Assembly (NCBI GenBank): GCA_020186115.1
Contig: WSYJ01000014.1
Location: 1-64,000 of the forward strand
DNA length: 64,000 bases
Direction: 5' to 3'
DNA from: Histomonas meleagridis
Lineage: Eukaryota; Parabasalia; Tritrichomonadida; Dientamoebidae
The notes under the pieces are model-generated. The model was not told the origin of the DNA. It saw only the letters and a program-made list of their open reading frames with translations, and made no database searches. A program made the position numbers and the translations under genes. Positions 11,228 through 22,400 of the stretch are shown here, piece by piece. The first letter of the stretch is position 1, and each line of letters starts with the position of its first letter.

Positions 11228-11620
11228 ATGATATTGTCAAAACACGTGCTTTATGATGATACTACTAACATAAACACAGGAGATAAAAATTTGAATCATC
11301 AATCATCAATTTACATGAAATTCCTTATTAAACTTGAGAAAACCATATTCAGTTTAAACGAAGGAAACTTCCATTCATTTTCATCACGAAAGTGTGTATT
11401 TGATATTTACATAAATTTTTTAGAGACAATTCAAATAAAAGAAGAAGAAATTAATCAAAGTGTCGTTAAACTAAATTCAATTTTTATCAAACGCATAGCT
11501 AACATGGAACTCATTGGCTTTTTGGCAAAGATGGTTGAATATCACTGCAATAATTTGCCAACAGTGAGTTCGACAGACGTATTTTTGGCTAATGAGGATC
11601 AAGCTATTTATCATTCTTGA
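11228..11620 (+). pseudogene. Truncated DUF3447-family N-terminal fragment
   Basis: Open frame of about 130 codons from the ATG at 11228, ending at a stop. L-E-K-T-I-F-S-L-N-E-G-N matches the family's N-terminal S-L-N-E/G-L-N-E motif, and Y-I-N-F-L-E-T-I-Q-I-K-E-E-E-I matches the neighbour at about 11960-12010 (Y-I-N-Y-L-K-S-I-Q-T-K-E-E-E-M). The stretch that should separate these two parts is missing, as are the DUF3447 and ankyrin parts. It is best read as an internally deleted, truncated duplicate of the gene starting 490 bp downstream. Confidence 0.6.
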
Positions 11621-11683
11621 AAATTAGTGTTATAAGCCGTTTTTAGCGAAGTTATCTTTAACGGTCATTAGGGGACACTTCTA

Positions 11684-11708
11684 ACCGTTAAATTTCAATG
11701 ATCATTTT
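11684..11708 (+). promoter_or_regulatory. ACCGTTA element plus TCATTTT initiator
   Basis: ACCGTTA (11684-11690) is followed by TCATTTT (11702-11708), an initiator match, and by ATG at 11717. A second TAACGGT lies at 11659-11665. The promoter is intact although the gene behind it is broken. Confidence 0.55.
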
Positions 11709-11716
11709 TGGAGCTG

Positions 11717-13185
11717 ATGGATAATGGTATCACCCAAGATCAAATAACAACGACAACAAATTATTCAGAAAAGGAAAGTGAAAATATTTATCTGGAATCA
11801 CTTCTTTCGCTCGAACATATAATATTTAATTTAACTGAAGAAAATCTTAATTCATAAATTCAACAAACGCTGAAATTATTTGACACAAATTTCCCTCGTT
11901 CATTTAATATTAATATTAGTGAATTAATTTATATGGCTTTTGTATCACGAAAGAACAAAAGTTCTGTTTATATTAATTATTTGAAATCAATTCAAACAAA
12001 AGAAGAAGAAATGGATAAAAGTAATCCCAAAATATTTGATTTTTTCATTGGATACATATGCAATATTGCATCACAAGAATCAAACTATCTAAATTAGTAA
12101 AATGATTGATCTAAATACCTCATGAAGATATAAAAAATAATAATATTTCAAAATATTTTGCACAATATAAAACAGAAAAACAAAGTAAACGAAAATATTT
12201 TCAACCTTTAGAATCAATTTTTTTAAAAAATTATGAAGAACTATCAAAGAATGATTGGGAACTTCATAAGAAATATGTTAAAGAAGGACATAATCCAAAT
12301 GAAATTGCAAAAATAATTCGAAATGATGAAATCGAAAAACTTCAAGAAATATCATCACAAACAAATTTTAATTTTAATCAAAAAATTGAACCATCACTTT
12401 ATGAAAGATGTTCATTTATAAATAGAAATGTTACATTAATTGATTATGCAGCATTTTTTGGATCTGTTAAATGTTTTAAATATTTACTTATGAATGGTTC
12501 TGATATAAAAAATACAGGTGAATATGCAGTTGCAGGTGGAAATGAAGAAATCATTCATTTATGTGAACAAAATCATTCGTCATTTAAATATGCATATGAA
12601 ACAGCAATTGAATTTCATCGAAATGATATTTTTCATTTTCTTTATGAAAATAAAATTGAAGATATTAACAAATTAAAAAAAAAAAAAAAAAAATGTGTTT
12701 CATATTTTAATTATGAAATTTTTACATATTTAGAAAAAGAAGGAATGAAAATTAATGAAAATATCATTAATGAAGCAGCAAATATTGGAAATATTTTTTT
12801 AGTTGAATATTTTCTTAAAGAGCATTCAAATCCGCAAGATATATTGGTATTTTCATCAGGATCAGGAAACACGGAACTTGTCAAATATATTTTGGAGCAA
12901 AAAGGAATTGATATTAATGCTAAAGATATTTATTTGTTTTATTTATTATTTATTTTAATAATTTGGAAATTCAAAATAATATTTGAAAATTATTTAAAAT
13001 ATTTAATACAGCACTTATGTTAGCATCTGAAAATGGTTACACAGAAATAGTTAAATTACTTCTTGAACAAGAAGGAATTGATATTAATGCTAAAAATATT
13101 TATTTGTTTTGATTAAAATATTTTTTAATAATTTTATATTTCAAAATAATATTTGGAAATTATTTAAAATATGGACAGCACTTAT
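11717..13185 (+). pseudogene. DUF3447/ankyrin gene with in-frame stops, locus B
   Basis: From the ATG at 11717 the family N-terminal region can be followed (S-L-E-H-I-I-F-N-L-T-E-E-N-L) but is interrupted by stops near 11857 and 12096. From about 12230 the sequence becomes nearly identical to locus A (4080-4740): E-I-A-K-I-I-R-N-D-E-I-E-K-L, then L-I-D-Y-A-A-F-F-G-S-V-K-C-F. A run of 19 A (12675-12693) sits where locus A has its frameshift; here the frame stays open as K6-C-V-S-Y-F. Two ankyrin junctions follow with spacers of 83 and 80 nt, then similarity is lost after about 13185. The diverged, broken 5' half with a near-identical 3' half suggests gene conversion or recent recombination with locus A. 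Confidence 0.75.
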
Positions 13186-13499
13186 GTACGAGTCTAGAAA
13201 TAATCATACAAAGATGGAATTGATTCATATTAATGGGAAGCCTAAAGAGATTTACAATTTTAACCATTAATTCATATGAAATCTATTTTCGAACATATTT
13301 TCTGAAAAACATATCATCTCTAAAAACTTTTAATATGATTTGATTTGTTACATTGCATTTTATTGAGATACTTGAATATGAATATTTTTCAATGAGGATC
13401 TTTCTAAATGAATACACTTTTTGAGTTTTTTACAGATTTTCTTGACTATTCATAGTCAAATACTATTATCTCTAATCCCATTTTTTATCTATTGGTATT
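13186..13499. other. AT-rich relic DNA
   Basis: Lies between the ankyrin relic and the transposase relic. A few residues of ankyrin-like coding remain to about 13230; nothing else seen. Confidence 0.4.
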
Positions 13500-14185
13500 G
13501 TAAAAGTTCGATTATCAAAACAGTATCACATTCCTGAATCTGTGGATGGTACCACAAATGGGAAATGGATAAGGAATGGATACCATATGTTGGATCTGTT
13601 CATGGAGCTTATCATAAAGTCTTCACAGATAATGAAGGAAAATCAATTTAAGTTTTAATCAGAACGAATTTTATTCAACAAGATATACTATTACAAAAAA
13701 CAGACTCTATTAATCATGTATCCCAGATATGATGTTTAGTTCAAAATTTTGTATTTGATCTTAAAAAACGTAACAGGCGTAGCAGAAGAAATTTTCAATT
13801 GATGTTTAAATGAAAGCCGTGAGAAACCTGATTGAAACTAAACCAGTTAATCAAATCATCAACTGTGATGAAACACCATAGCATATACTGTCTTATTTTA
13901 TAAAGACATGGGCACATATTGGATCAGATGCTGTTAATATCATAGTTCTTGATTCAGAAGAAACTATGACCTCTGTGATAACCTCAGTTTTATATTTGCA
14001 GGCACCAAGCTGCCATTGTTTCATATAGCTAGAGAAACGACTAATTTGGTCGAAAGAACAAAGATTGATAACATTTCATACCATAACTCATCAAGATGGA
14101 TGAAACAAGACAATTTCGAAACATATTTGAATTATTCTCAATGCAATGCTTGGGAAGACAATAGCCCTGATACAATAAGTTAATC
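13500..14185 (+). mobile_element. Decayed pogo/DDE-type transposase
   Basis: Read on the plus strand with frame changes and stops. The best stretch is I-I-N-C-D-E-T-P at about 13850-13880 (first catalytic aspartate in the C-D-E context), then T-W-A-H-I-G-S-D-A-V. Then, in another frame, A-G-T-K-L-P-L-F-H-I-A and H-N-S-S-R-W-M-K-Q-D-N-F-E-T-Y-L. This order and wording match DDE transposases of the pogo/Tigger type that are abundant in trichomonads. At least one frameshift (around 13995) and several stops make it inactive. No terminal inverted repeats were found. Confidence 0.6.
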
Positions 14186-15368
14186 TTGGTCAATTTACCA
14201 AATTTGACTTAAATAAACATTTTTGATTTTATTCTCATCCATGAATGTGTTGGAAACAATATGCTGTGAAAGAGGGTCTTTTTATTAATGAGCTTTGGCT
14301 TTTTCTGATATCAGATAATATAATTTTGAAAAAAATTTATTCTAAATTTGTTAATAAAACATATTTTCGATTTGGTTTGGGAGTGCATGGAGACTGGTCA
14401 CTAATTATATATGTAGCGAGATATGTATGAGAAATTTCTATTGTTTTGCCGTACCCTATATAATATCCGTTAATACTATTTGTTACAAGACTACCATTAA
14501 TAGTTAAATCATTGTTAATAATATTATGAATATGATTTTTCAAAGCATTATGATTAATAGAATAACCATTAATTATATTTACTAACAAACGATTTATATT
14601 TTTTTACAAATCCATTATAGTGTTAATTTTGCTAAACATTTGATTTAAATAATGCATATTCATAATGTTTAACTGTTTAACAGTTAATTCTCTTACTAAA
14701 ATATTATTTATAAGTTTTTTAAACGATTATCCAAAGGATTTATTATTAAATGATACCTGCCATATGTAAATATGAAAGATTTATCAATACTATCGATTGT
14801 TGTGAAATATATTCCATTAGATAATGTATCAGAAGTTTTACTTTGATTTACAACACTATTCTTATTCTTAAAAGATTTTACAATGAATTTTATTCTAGCA
14901 AATTGGTTATTGTTATGACTATTTTTCATTAAATGTACAAAACTGATAATCATTTATCTTCTAGAGAAGAAAATTATACAAATTAAGATTTACATGAAAG
15001 TTTCATATGAAAAAGAATTAACAAATGTTAATAAATATAATAGTTATACATTTAGATATCCACAACGTTGGTTAGATTCAACCACGTTTGAACAAAGCTA
15101 TCGGTATTGGAAAGTTAAAACATTATATATAATAAAAACAAAAAATGATTTTCTCATGTAACTTACAAGATAACATAAAAAAAAATTCGTGAAATTGACT
15201 TTTTGATATAACTCAATGAATATTTTTATAGGTTTTGACGTTAACAAATGTTTGCAAACCAAATACAAATGTCTGACAACTAGTAATAAAATGCTCACAA
15301 ATATTTTATTTTTTCTATGAAATTTGAATGTAAACTTTACAATCAGATATTTTACTGCCATAAAAAGG
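14186..15368. other. Gene-poor AT-rich region
   Basis: Contains short open frames of 60-80 codons on both strands (14245-14430 +, 14337-14588 -, 14708-14953 -), none with recognisable content and overlapping one another. Some may be transposon remains. Ends at the start codon of the DENN gene. Confidence 0.4.
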
Positions 15369-16919
15369 ATGCTTTCATTTTTAACAGAGCAGGATTTTCT
15401 ATTCGAATATGTTTATAACGTAGTCCAAGGATCTGAATCTGTTTCAATTTATCAGAAAACATCAGAAGTTCCAGAATCAATTAGCAATAATCTCAAAACA
15501 TTTTGTTTTCCTTTTGAAAAATGCGATATAAAAAATCTTGAGCAATTTAACTTCGCATTTACTGATTCTGATCGCAAATTACTTTTTGCTTTTGTTCATT
15601 ATCATATTGCAGAAGATAATAAAATTCATGCTTATTGTCTCATATCAAAAAGATATCACCCTACACTCTATTCAGAGATAATAAGTAACATTGCAGGATT
15701 AGATAAAATTCAGCAAAAAGAATATATTTCGGAAGTTATCAATTTAAAACTTAATGTATTTCCATATGATAATACATTAGACACAGCTGCTGCTTCTCTT
15801 CTCAACATTAAAAGTATTGACCACCTTAGTCCATCAAATGAACTTTTGAAAATTTATTTATATCTTTTTTCGAAGTATAATATCACAGATATTCTTCACT
15901 GTACCGTTGCAATGCTTTTTGACTACAGAATTATTGTTGTTTCATCCTCGGCCAAGGTTCTAAGTGATACTGCATTTTCCCTTCTTGGGCTTCTTTATCC
16001 ACTTACATGGCCCGGATCCTTCATTCCAATTCTTCCCGCAGCTATTCAAACTGCTCTTGAAGCTCCGTTTTCTTTTATAATTGGACTTCATTCATCTCTA
16101 TCATTAAATCTCCTTAATGACAATCGTTATTTTGTAATAAATGCTGATGCTCGTTATACTTCTACCGTAGGTATAGAAAATCTTCCACAAAACTTAAATG
16201 ATCTTATTGATAGAACATCTGAAAACATTCGTATGACTCTTAAGAAGTATTGGCCTATGTTTCCCTTCAAGAAGCTGCAAAACAAATTCCGTAAATTCAT
16301 TACTAATTTTATGGGAGAAGTATATTCTGTTGATCCAAAACAACCTCAACAGATTTACAATAGTTTCACCAAATTTTCCAGTAAAAATAGTAATGAACTT
16401 CCAACTGTATTTAGTCAAACGCAGTTCATTGATCAATTTATGCGCATTTGTTTTGTAGAAAAAGACAAAAACACCATCGAATTGTTTTGGAGCACCCCGC
16501 GGGGTGCCTCAAATAATATTCGAACAGAAAATAAAGAGGATACAAATACATCCCTCAGAAAAATACAAAATGAAACTTATAACAGGAAAAGCGTAACAAT
16601 AGCAGCATTTGGTTTACAACATCGTCGATCAAATTCAATTACTAGCAATTTTGAATCAGCAGAAAAGAAAAGAAGAAGGAAACATCGTACAACACCTACA
16701 GATACAACCACCGATGCACAACAACAAAAACCACATCATAGAAAGCATCGCAAAACAACAAGAAATAGTTTAACATACATTGATCCTTTAAATATGAATT
16801 TACAGGAAAACAGAACAAGAGCTATTTCAGGAACATCTTATACAGATACAAATAGCGAGAAAGATTTACCTATATCAGACGAAGAAGGTAATCCAATCAA
16901 ATTTGTTAAATTTGTTTAA
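15369..16919 (+). CDS. DENN-domain protein (putative Rab exchange factor)
   Basis: 516 codons from the first in-frame ATG (15369); the open frame reaches further upstream but without an ATG. Upstream DENN: F-L-F-E-Y-V-Y near the start, then F-C-F-P-F-E-K-C. Central DENN: L-L-F-D-Y-R-I-I-V-V-S-S-S, then L-L-G-L-L-Y-P-L-T-W-P-G-S-F-I-P-I-L-P. Then I-N-A-D-A-R-Y and the downstream DENN helices to about residue 360. The last 140 residues are basic and low-complexity (K-K-R-R-R-K-H-R) and probably disordered. DENN proteins are GDP/GTP exchange factors for Rab GTPases, of which three lie in this window. A perfect 16-bp GC palindrome (16492-16507) sits in the coding sequence just past the DENN region. 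Confidence 0.85.
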   Translation: MLSFLTEQDFLFEYVYNVVQGSESVSIYQKTSEVPESISNNLKTFCFPFEKCDIKNLEQFNFAFTDSDRKLLFAFVHYHIAEDNKIHAYCLISKRYHPTLYSEIISNIAGLDKIQQKEYISEVINLKLNVFPYDNTLDTAAASLLNIKSIDHLSPSNELLKIYLYLFSKYNITDILHCTVAMLFDYRIIVVSSSAKVLSDTAFSLLGLLYPLTWPGSFIPILPAAIQTALEAPFSFIIGLHSSLSLNLLNDNRYFVINADARYTSTVGIENLPQNLNDLIDRTSENIRMTLKKYWPMFPFKKLQNKFRKFITNFMGEVYSVDPKQPQQIYNSFTKFSSKNSNELPTVFSQTQFIDQFMRICFVEKDKNTIELFWSTPRGASNNIRTENKEDTNTSLRKIQNETYNRKSVTIAAFGLQHRRSNSITSNFESAEKKRRRKHRTTPTDTTTDAQQQKPHHRKHRKTTRNSLTYIDPLNMNLQENRTRAISGTSYTDTNSEKDLPISDEEGNPIKFVKFV

Positions 16920-17691
16920 TTTGAAATTTCAGTTATAAATGGGTTGTTGTGTAAGCACATTTTCAAAATTAATTGGGGTTATAAAAATCGATAATTTCAA
17001 ATTATCAAAACATAATGTTTATATATTTATTCTAAAGGTATATCTTAACTCTTGTTTTACATGTGTGTTGAATTGATTTTATGAAATTTTAAGAAATTAT
17101 GTAGAAATATCTTCAATATAATATTAAAAGTAAATTTGGAAAAATAAGCAATTTTATTATCTAAGCCAAAAATATTTTTTTTTTCAATACTCAATTAATA
17201 TGTTAGCAAACTTGAACAATGTTTTCAACCCTTTTTACCACAAAATATTTATTCAAATTCATAATGTATACATTTGGAACTCCTCCATGTATAAATTGTA
17301 TGCCATAGGTATTAAAGAAAACTTTATTATAACAATTGTTAATGTAAATACATTTGTTATTGTATAATCTAGAAGTCATGCCTTTGTCGTATATGTAGTT
17401 AATGGATTTTAAATGTTAGGAGCAAAGAGAGTAGTTCCGTCTAGCTGTCAATCAAAACCTAATATCACCAAGTCAGACGATTAAAATCCATTCATTTATA
17501 CAAAAGGTAAATGAAAAAATTGAATCGGAGTTTTTTCTCAGCCTTCTGGAATTCCAGAAGAAACCCCAGGGAAGAAAACTCACACGAAATAACACACCGA
17601 ATATGTTAAACATTTGGCCAAATGTTTTGTTTGTCTAAAATTTTAGGTTTGAAAAAAACGAAATAATTACGTATTTCTTTAAAGCGATTCC
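16920..17691. other. Convergent intergenic region
   Basis: 3' flanks of the DENN gene and of the minus-strand Rab. Contains a perfect 18-bp palindrome CTTCTGGAATTCCAGAAG (17543-17560). No gene seen. Confidence 0.45.
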
Positions 17692-18279
17692 TCAGCAACA
17701 CATGGTTTCATTTGCATTTTTGTTGAGATCTAACTGTGAAATTTGTGATTGTTCTCTATTTTTCTTTTTTGTATAAACAGCATGAATGCATTCATTAAAT
17801 GCATTTTCAACATTATCCCCATTAAGTGCTGATGTTTCAAAAAACATTATTCCGTGTCGGTCAGCAAGCTCTTGACCTTGTGATGTAGGAACAGTTCTTT
17901 GTGCCTCAATATCTGTTTTATTTCCAAATAGTGCTATTATACAATCTTCTGGTGCTAATATGCAAACATCTTTGATCCAATCTTCCACCTTTTCAAAAGA
18001 AGAGTTATCTGTGATATCATATACAATAATTGCACAAACGCTATCACGATAATAACTTCTTGTAATAGATCTGAAAACCTCTTGACCTGCTGTATCCCAG
18101 ATTTGCACTTTAATGTTTTTATCTTCAATTTTTACAATTTTAATTGAAAATGTCACACCTACTGTAACATCATGAATTGGTTGAAATCGATTCTCATCAA
18201 AACGAAGGATAAGGCATGATTTACCAACAGAAGAGTTACCGACAACAATGAATTTGTATGTCGCACTGATGTCGCTCAT
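17692..18279 (-). CDS. Rab small GTPase, Rab2/4/14-like
   Basis: 195 codons starting M-S-D-I-S-A-T-Y-K-F; the frame extends 17 codons upstream without an ATG. P-loop G-N-S-S-V-G-K-S (residues 14-21), switch I with P-I-H-D-V-T-V-G-V-T-F, switch II W-D-T-A-G-Q-E followed by F-R-S-I-T-R-S-Y-Y-R, base contact G-N-K-T-D and E-T-S-A. It ends in C-C for double geranylgeranylation, so it cycles between cytosol and membrane. The H-D-V-T-V-G-V-T-F stretch and R-S-I-T-R-S-Y-Y-R resemble the Rab2/Rab4/Rab14 group (secretory or endosomal traffic); the subfamily is inferred. It diverges from Cpn10 with a gap of under 240 bp. Confidence 0.9.
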   Translation of the reverse strand: MSDISATYKFIVVGNSSVGKSCLILRFDENRFQPIHDVTVGVTFSIKIVKIEDKNIKVQIWDTAGQEVFRSITRSYYRDSVCAIIVYDITDNSSFEKVEDWIKDVCILAPEDCIIALFGNKTDIEAQRTVPTSQGQELADRHGIMFFETSALNGDNVENAFNECIHAVYTKKKNREQSQISQLDLNKNANETMCC

Positions 18280-18516
18280 TTCCAAGCAGGGAAATTTAAG
18301 GGCATTCAATCTTTTGAATCGTCCTATCAATTTCTCAGAAAAAAATTTCGGTGTTTTATTGCATTGAAAAAAGTTGTTTCAAATACCCACAAAAGCGATA
18401 AATCAGAAAAAATGAAGGAAAATCGGTTTTTAATAACGTTTCATACTTTTCATATAAACTATACAAAATGGTGTGATCAGCAAATTGACTGGAAACATGT
18501 TCAGCCATTTATAGTC

Positions 18517-18843
18517 ATGCTCTCATTTACAAGGTCTTTTGCAAAATCTCCCGTACAATCTTTACAGCCTCTTTGGGATTATTGCTTAGTTCAAAGATTT
18601 GTTACTCCTGAAAAAACAAATTCCGGATTATATATTCCTGATGCTGTTAAAGGAAGACATAACGAAGGATTAGTAATAGCAACAGGACCAGGAAAGAGAG
18701 ACAAAAAAGGAAATTATACTCCATTAACTCTTAAACCAGGCGACAGAGTATATCTTGCTGATTGGAGTGCAAACGAAGTTAAATTTGATGGAAAGGAATA
18801 TCTTCTCGTTCGTGAAGAAGATATCCTTGGCAAACTCAAGTAA
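18517..18843 (+). CDS. CPN10: Cpn10/GroES-type co-chaperonin, probably hydrogenosomal
   Basis: 108 residues. The start M-L-S-F-T-R-S-F-A-K is a short leader of the kind used for import into trichomonad hydrogenosomes (Met-Leu start, Arg-Ser-Phe). The open frame runs further upstream, including another ATG, but the leader and homologue length favour 18517. The body has P-L-W-D-Y-C-L-V-Q-R, the mobile-loop region T-N-S-G-L-Y-I-P, V-I-A-T-G-P-G-K-R, L-K-P-G-D-R-V and a C-terminal E-Y-L-L-V-R-E-E-D-I-L-G. It caps the Cpn60 folding chamber in the organelle matrix. Confidence 0.93.
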   Translation: MLSFTRSFAKSPVQSLQPLWDYCLVQRFVTPEKTNSGLYIPDAVKGRHNEGLVIATGPGKRDKKGNYTPLTLKPGDRVYLADWSANEVKFDGKEYLLVREEDILGKLK

Positions 18844-18974
18844 ACTAAAAATAAATGTAAATTTTCAAAATCGATTTTACAAGTATTAAATTTGCATCAA
18901 ATGTGCATTGCACGGTTTCACTTTGCATAATCATGCAGATTTTGAGATAGAATTATCTACGAGATTAGTTTTTT

Positions 18975-19290
18975 AAATGGTCCCATTGTTTCCTTGAAAT
19001 CATCTACAAATGGATCTTTAACAATATTATTTAAGATTAATCCAACATTTGTTTAAATATTTTCATTCAATTTCTTCTTTGATGTTACTTTCTAAAATGC
19101 TTTATTTATTATGAAAACGAATAATTATAATAACAAGTGCTAAAACAATGATAATGAAAACAACACCTTCACAAACAATAATAATAACAATTTGGTTTTA
19201 TCATCATTCGTATCATTTTCATTTTGATTAACATTGGTGTCATAAGAAATGTGAAGAATATTCGATGACTGTAAATTTGTAAAATAAGAT
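18975..19290 (-). pseudogene. Decayed copy of the BspA-like gene's C-terminal end
   Basis: Minus-strand similarity to 19480-19800: the coding for the membrane segment, the basic stop-transfer, and the acidic cytoplasmic tail is recognisable but mutated and shifted. It lies directly downstream of the intact gene, so it may be the remnant of a tandem copy whose repeat region was deleted. Confidence 0.6.
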
Positions 19291-19475
19291 TAAAAAAACT
19301 GTAATATTTTTTATACATAAAAACTAATAAATATGTTATTTATTAATATAATTTCAGGTTTTTAACGAAATATATTTTTACTTTTTGGTTTATCCTTTAT
19401 ATGCTGATACCTTAATACAGTTATTGTATAAATCTATTGGGGACATTTTACAAATTTTGTAATATTTAATCAAAT

Positions 19476-22400
19476 TTAAATGTTATCAATGGTATTATTT
19501 TCTATGAAATCACCTGCAAATGGATCTTCGTCAATATTTGAAAAGCTCGCTCCAACATCTGCTGAAATTGTAGCAGTTTTTCCAATGTCTTCTTCGCTGA
19601 TACTTTCCAAAATGCTTTGTTTCTTATTCCGAATACGAATAAGTACAATAACAAGTGCTAAAACAATGGTAATGAAAACAACACAAACACAAACAATAAT
19701 TATAATAATTTTGGTTTTATCATCATTCGTATCATTTTCATTTTGATTAATAATTGTATAAAATCCTGTATAATAAGAAATATATGAAGAATATTCAATA
19801 ACTGTGTATTCATAATAAATAAAGAATGTTTCAAGATAATAATAAGATGAATTTAATAATGAAATAGATATAGTGTTTGTGAAAACTGTTTTAGGGATAA
19901 TTGTTTGAGTGATTGTACTTGCAAAAACTAAAGTATGAATAAATGTTGCACCAAATTGTAATGATTCAGTAAATGTATTCGATTGACTAAAAGTATTCGA
20001 CTGAGAAAATGTATTCGAATATGTAAAAGAATTTGTAAATGTATGTGTTGGCCAAATATTTTGATCACATTCTTCGACTAATTCACCTTTAATTACACCT
20101 AAATTATCGAATTTTGATCCTTGATATTCATATGATGTCATTACATATTTTGCAGGAACATTTGCGAAAATATTCGATCCAAGTTTCGGTGATTTATAAC
20201 CAGTAAAATATATACATTTGAGATTGTTACAATTTTGAAATGCATAATTTTGGATGTACTTAACATTTTCTCCAATGATAACAGTTTCTAAGTTTGAACA
20301 TGAAGAAAATGCATATGATCCAATTTGGATAACAGAGTTTGGAATCGTAACATTTACTAATGATGTACAATGATAAAATGTATCTGATTCAAGAAATCTA
20401 ATAGAATTTGGAATGACAATATTAATTAATGATTCACAATAATAAAATGCATCTGATCCAATATAAAAAACTGATTTTGGAATGGTAATATTAATTAATG
20501 CTTCACAATAATAAAATGCATTTGATCCAATATAAGAAACTGATTTTGGTATTATAAAATCAGTTAATGATGAACAGTAAGAAAATGCATTATTTTCAAT
20601 TCTTTCTAAATTTTCACCTTTAATAATTGTCGTTAATTTAGAACAATAATAAAATGAAGCACTTCCAATTGTTATAACAGAATTTGGAATTTCAAATGTT
20701 TCACTATTAAATCCTTCTGGACAAGAAATTATTGTCGAACAATTTTTATCATAAAGAATTCCATTAATATCAGAATAATAATTATTTTCTTCAGATACTG
20801 TGATAGATTCGAAATTTGGACAATTCCCAAAACAATATGATCCAATAGATTTAACTGATTTTGGAATTGTAATATTTATTAATGAAGTACATTTCCGAAA
20901 TGCAGAATTACCGATGGTTGTCACATTTTCTCCAATGATAACAATTTCTAAGTTAGAACAATCATAAAATGCTTCTTGTTTAATGAATATAACAGAATTT
21001 GGAATTGCAATATTTGTTAATGATATACAAGAACAAAATGAATAACTATCTATTGTTGTAACATTTTCCCCAATGATAACATTTACTAATTTGGAACATG
21101 AATAAAATGTATTTTGTTGAATTAGAGTAACTAAATTTGGAATTGTAATATTTTTTAATGATGAACAATAACAAAAAGCATGACTTCCAATGGAATTTAC
21201 ATTTTTACCAATAATAACTATAACTAATTTATCACTATAATAAAATGCATGATCTTTAATTAAAGTAACAAAATCAGGAATTATGATATTAGTCAATGAT
21301 GTACAATAAGAAAATGAATAACTTCCAATTGTCGAAGTAGAATTTGAAATTGATATATTTTTTAATGATGAATAATAAAATGAATAATTTCCAATTGTTA
21401 TAACAGAATCTGGAATTTCAAATGTTTCACTATTAAATCCTTCTGGACAATAAATTATTGTCGAACAATTTTTATCATAAAGAATTCCATTAATATCAGA
21501 ATAATAATTATTTTCTTCAGATACTTCAATAGTTTGAAGACCTGTACATCTTTCAAAAGCTATTTCGCTAATTGATATCACTGATTTTGAAATTTTTATA
21601 GTCTTTAATTTTGAACAATCGGAAAATACACGATTTCCAATCGATTCAACAGAATCAGAAATTATTATACTTGTTAATGATGTACAATAAGAAAATGCTT
21701 CATCTTCAATTGTTATTACAGAATTTGGAATTGTTATACTTGTTAAAGATGAACAACTTGTAAATAAATTCTTAGCAATTGTTTCAATAATATCAGAAAT
21801 TTGAATATTTTCTAATCCACAAGAAGAAAATGCATTATTACCAATTGATTTGACAGTATCAGGAATAATTATATTTGTTAACTTCCGGCAATAAGAAAAC
21901 GCACTACTACCAATTGATGTGACAGAATTTGGAATTATAATATTTGTTAACATTTGGCAAAATGAAAATAAGGATCTAGATATTATTTCAATTTTATCTG
22001 AAATTTGAATATTTTTCAATGATGAACAGGAATTAAATGAATAATCTCCAATAGATGTAACAGAATTTGGAATAGTAATATTTGTAAATGATGAACAGGA
22101 ATCAAATGAATGACTTCCAATTATTGTAGTAGAATTTGGGATTATAATATTTGTTAATTTATAGCATTCATAAAATGAATAAACTCCAATTTTCGTGACA
22201 GAATTCGGAATTACAATATTTTGCAATTTAGAGCAATAATAAAATAAAAAATCTTCAATTGCATTGATGCTATTTGAAATATTAATATTAAAATATTCCA
22301 AAGAATTGCAATGATAAAATGCATTATTTCCAATAGATGTAACAGAATCTGGAATGGTAATATTAATTATTTTAGAACAATAATAAAATGAATAACTTCC

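Noticed and set aside
11264-11280. ACTAACATAAACACAG resembling a trichomonad intron acceptor
   Set aside because: No good GTAYGT donor with a coding exon upstream, and the supposed intron would contain the ATG of the truncated DUF3447 fragment.
17543-17560. Heat-shock element
   Set aside because: TTC and GAA units are present, but the middle pair is adjacent without the required two-base gap.
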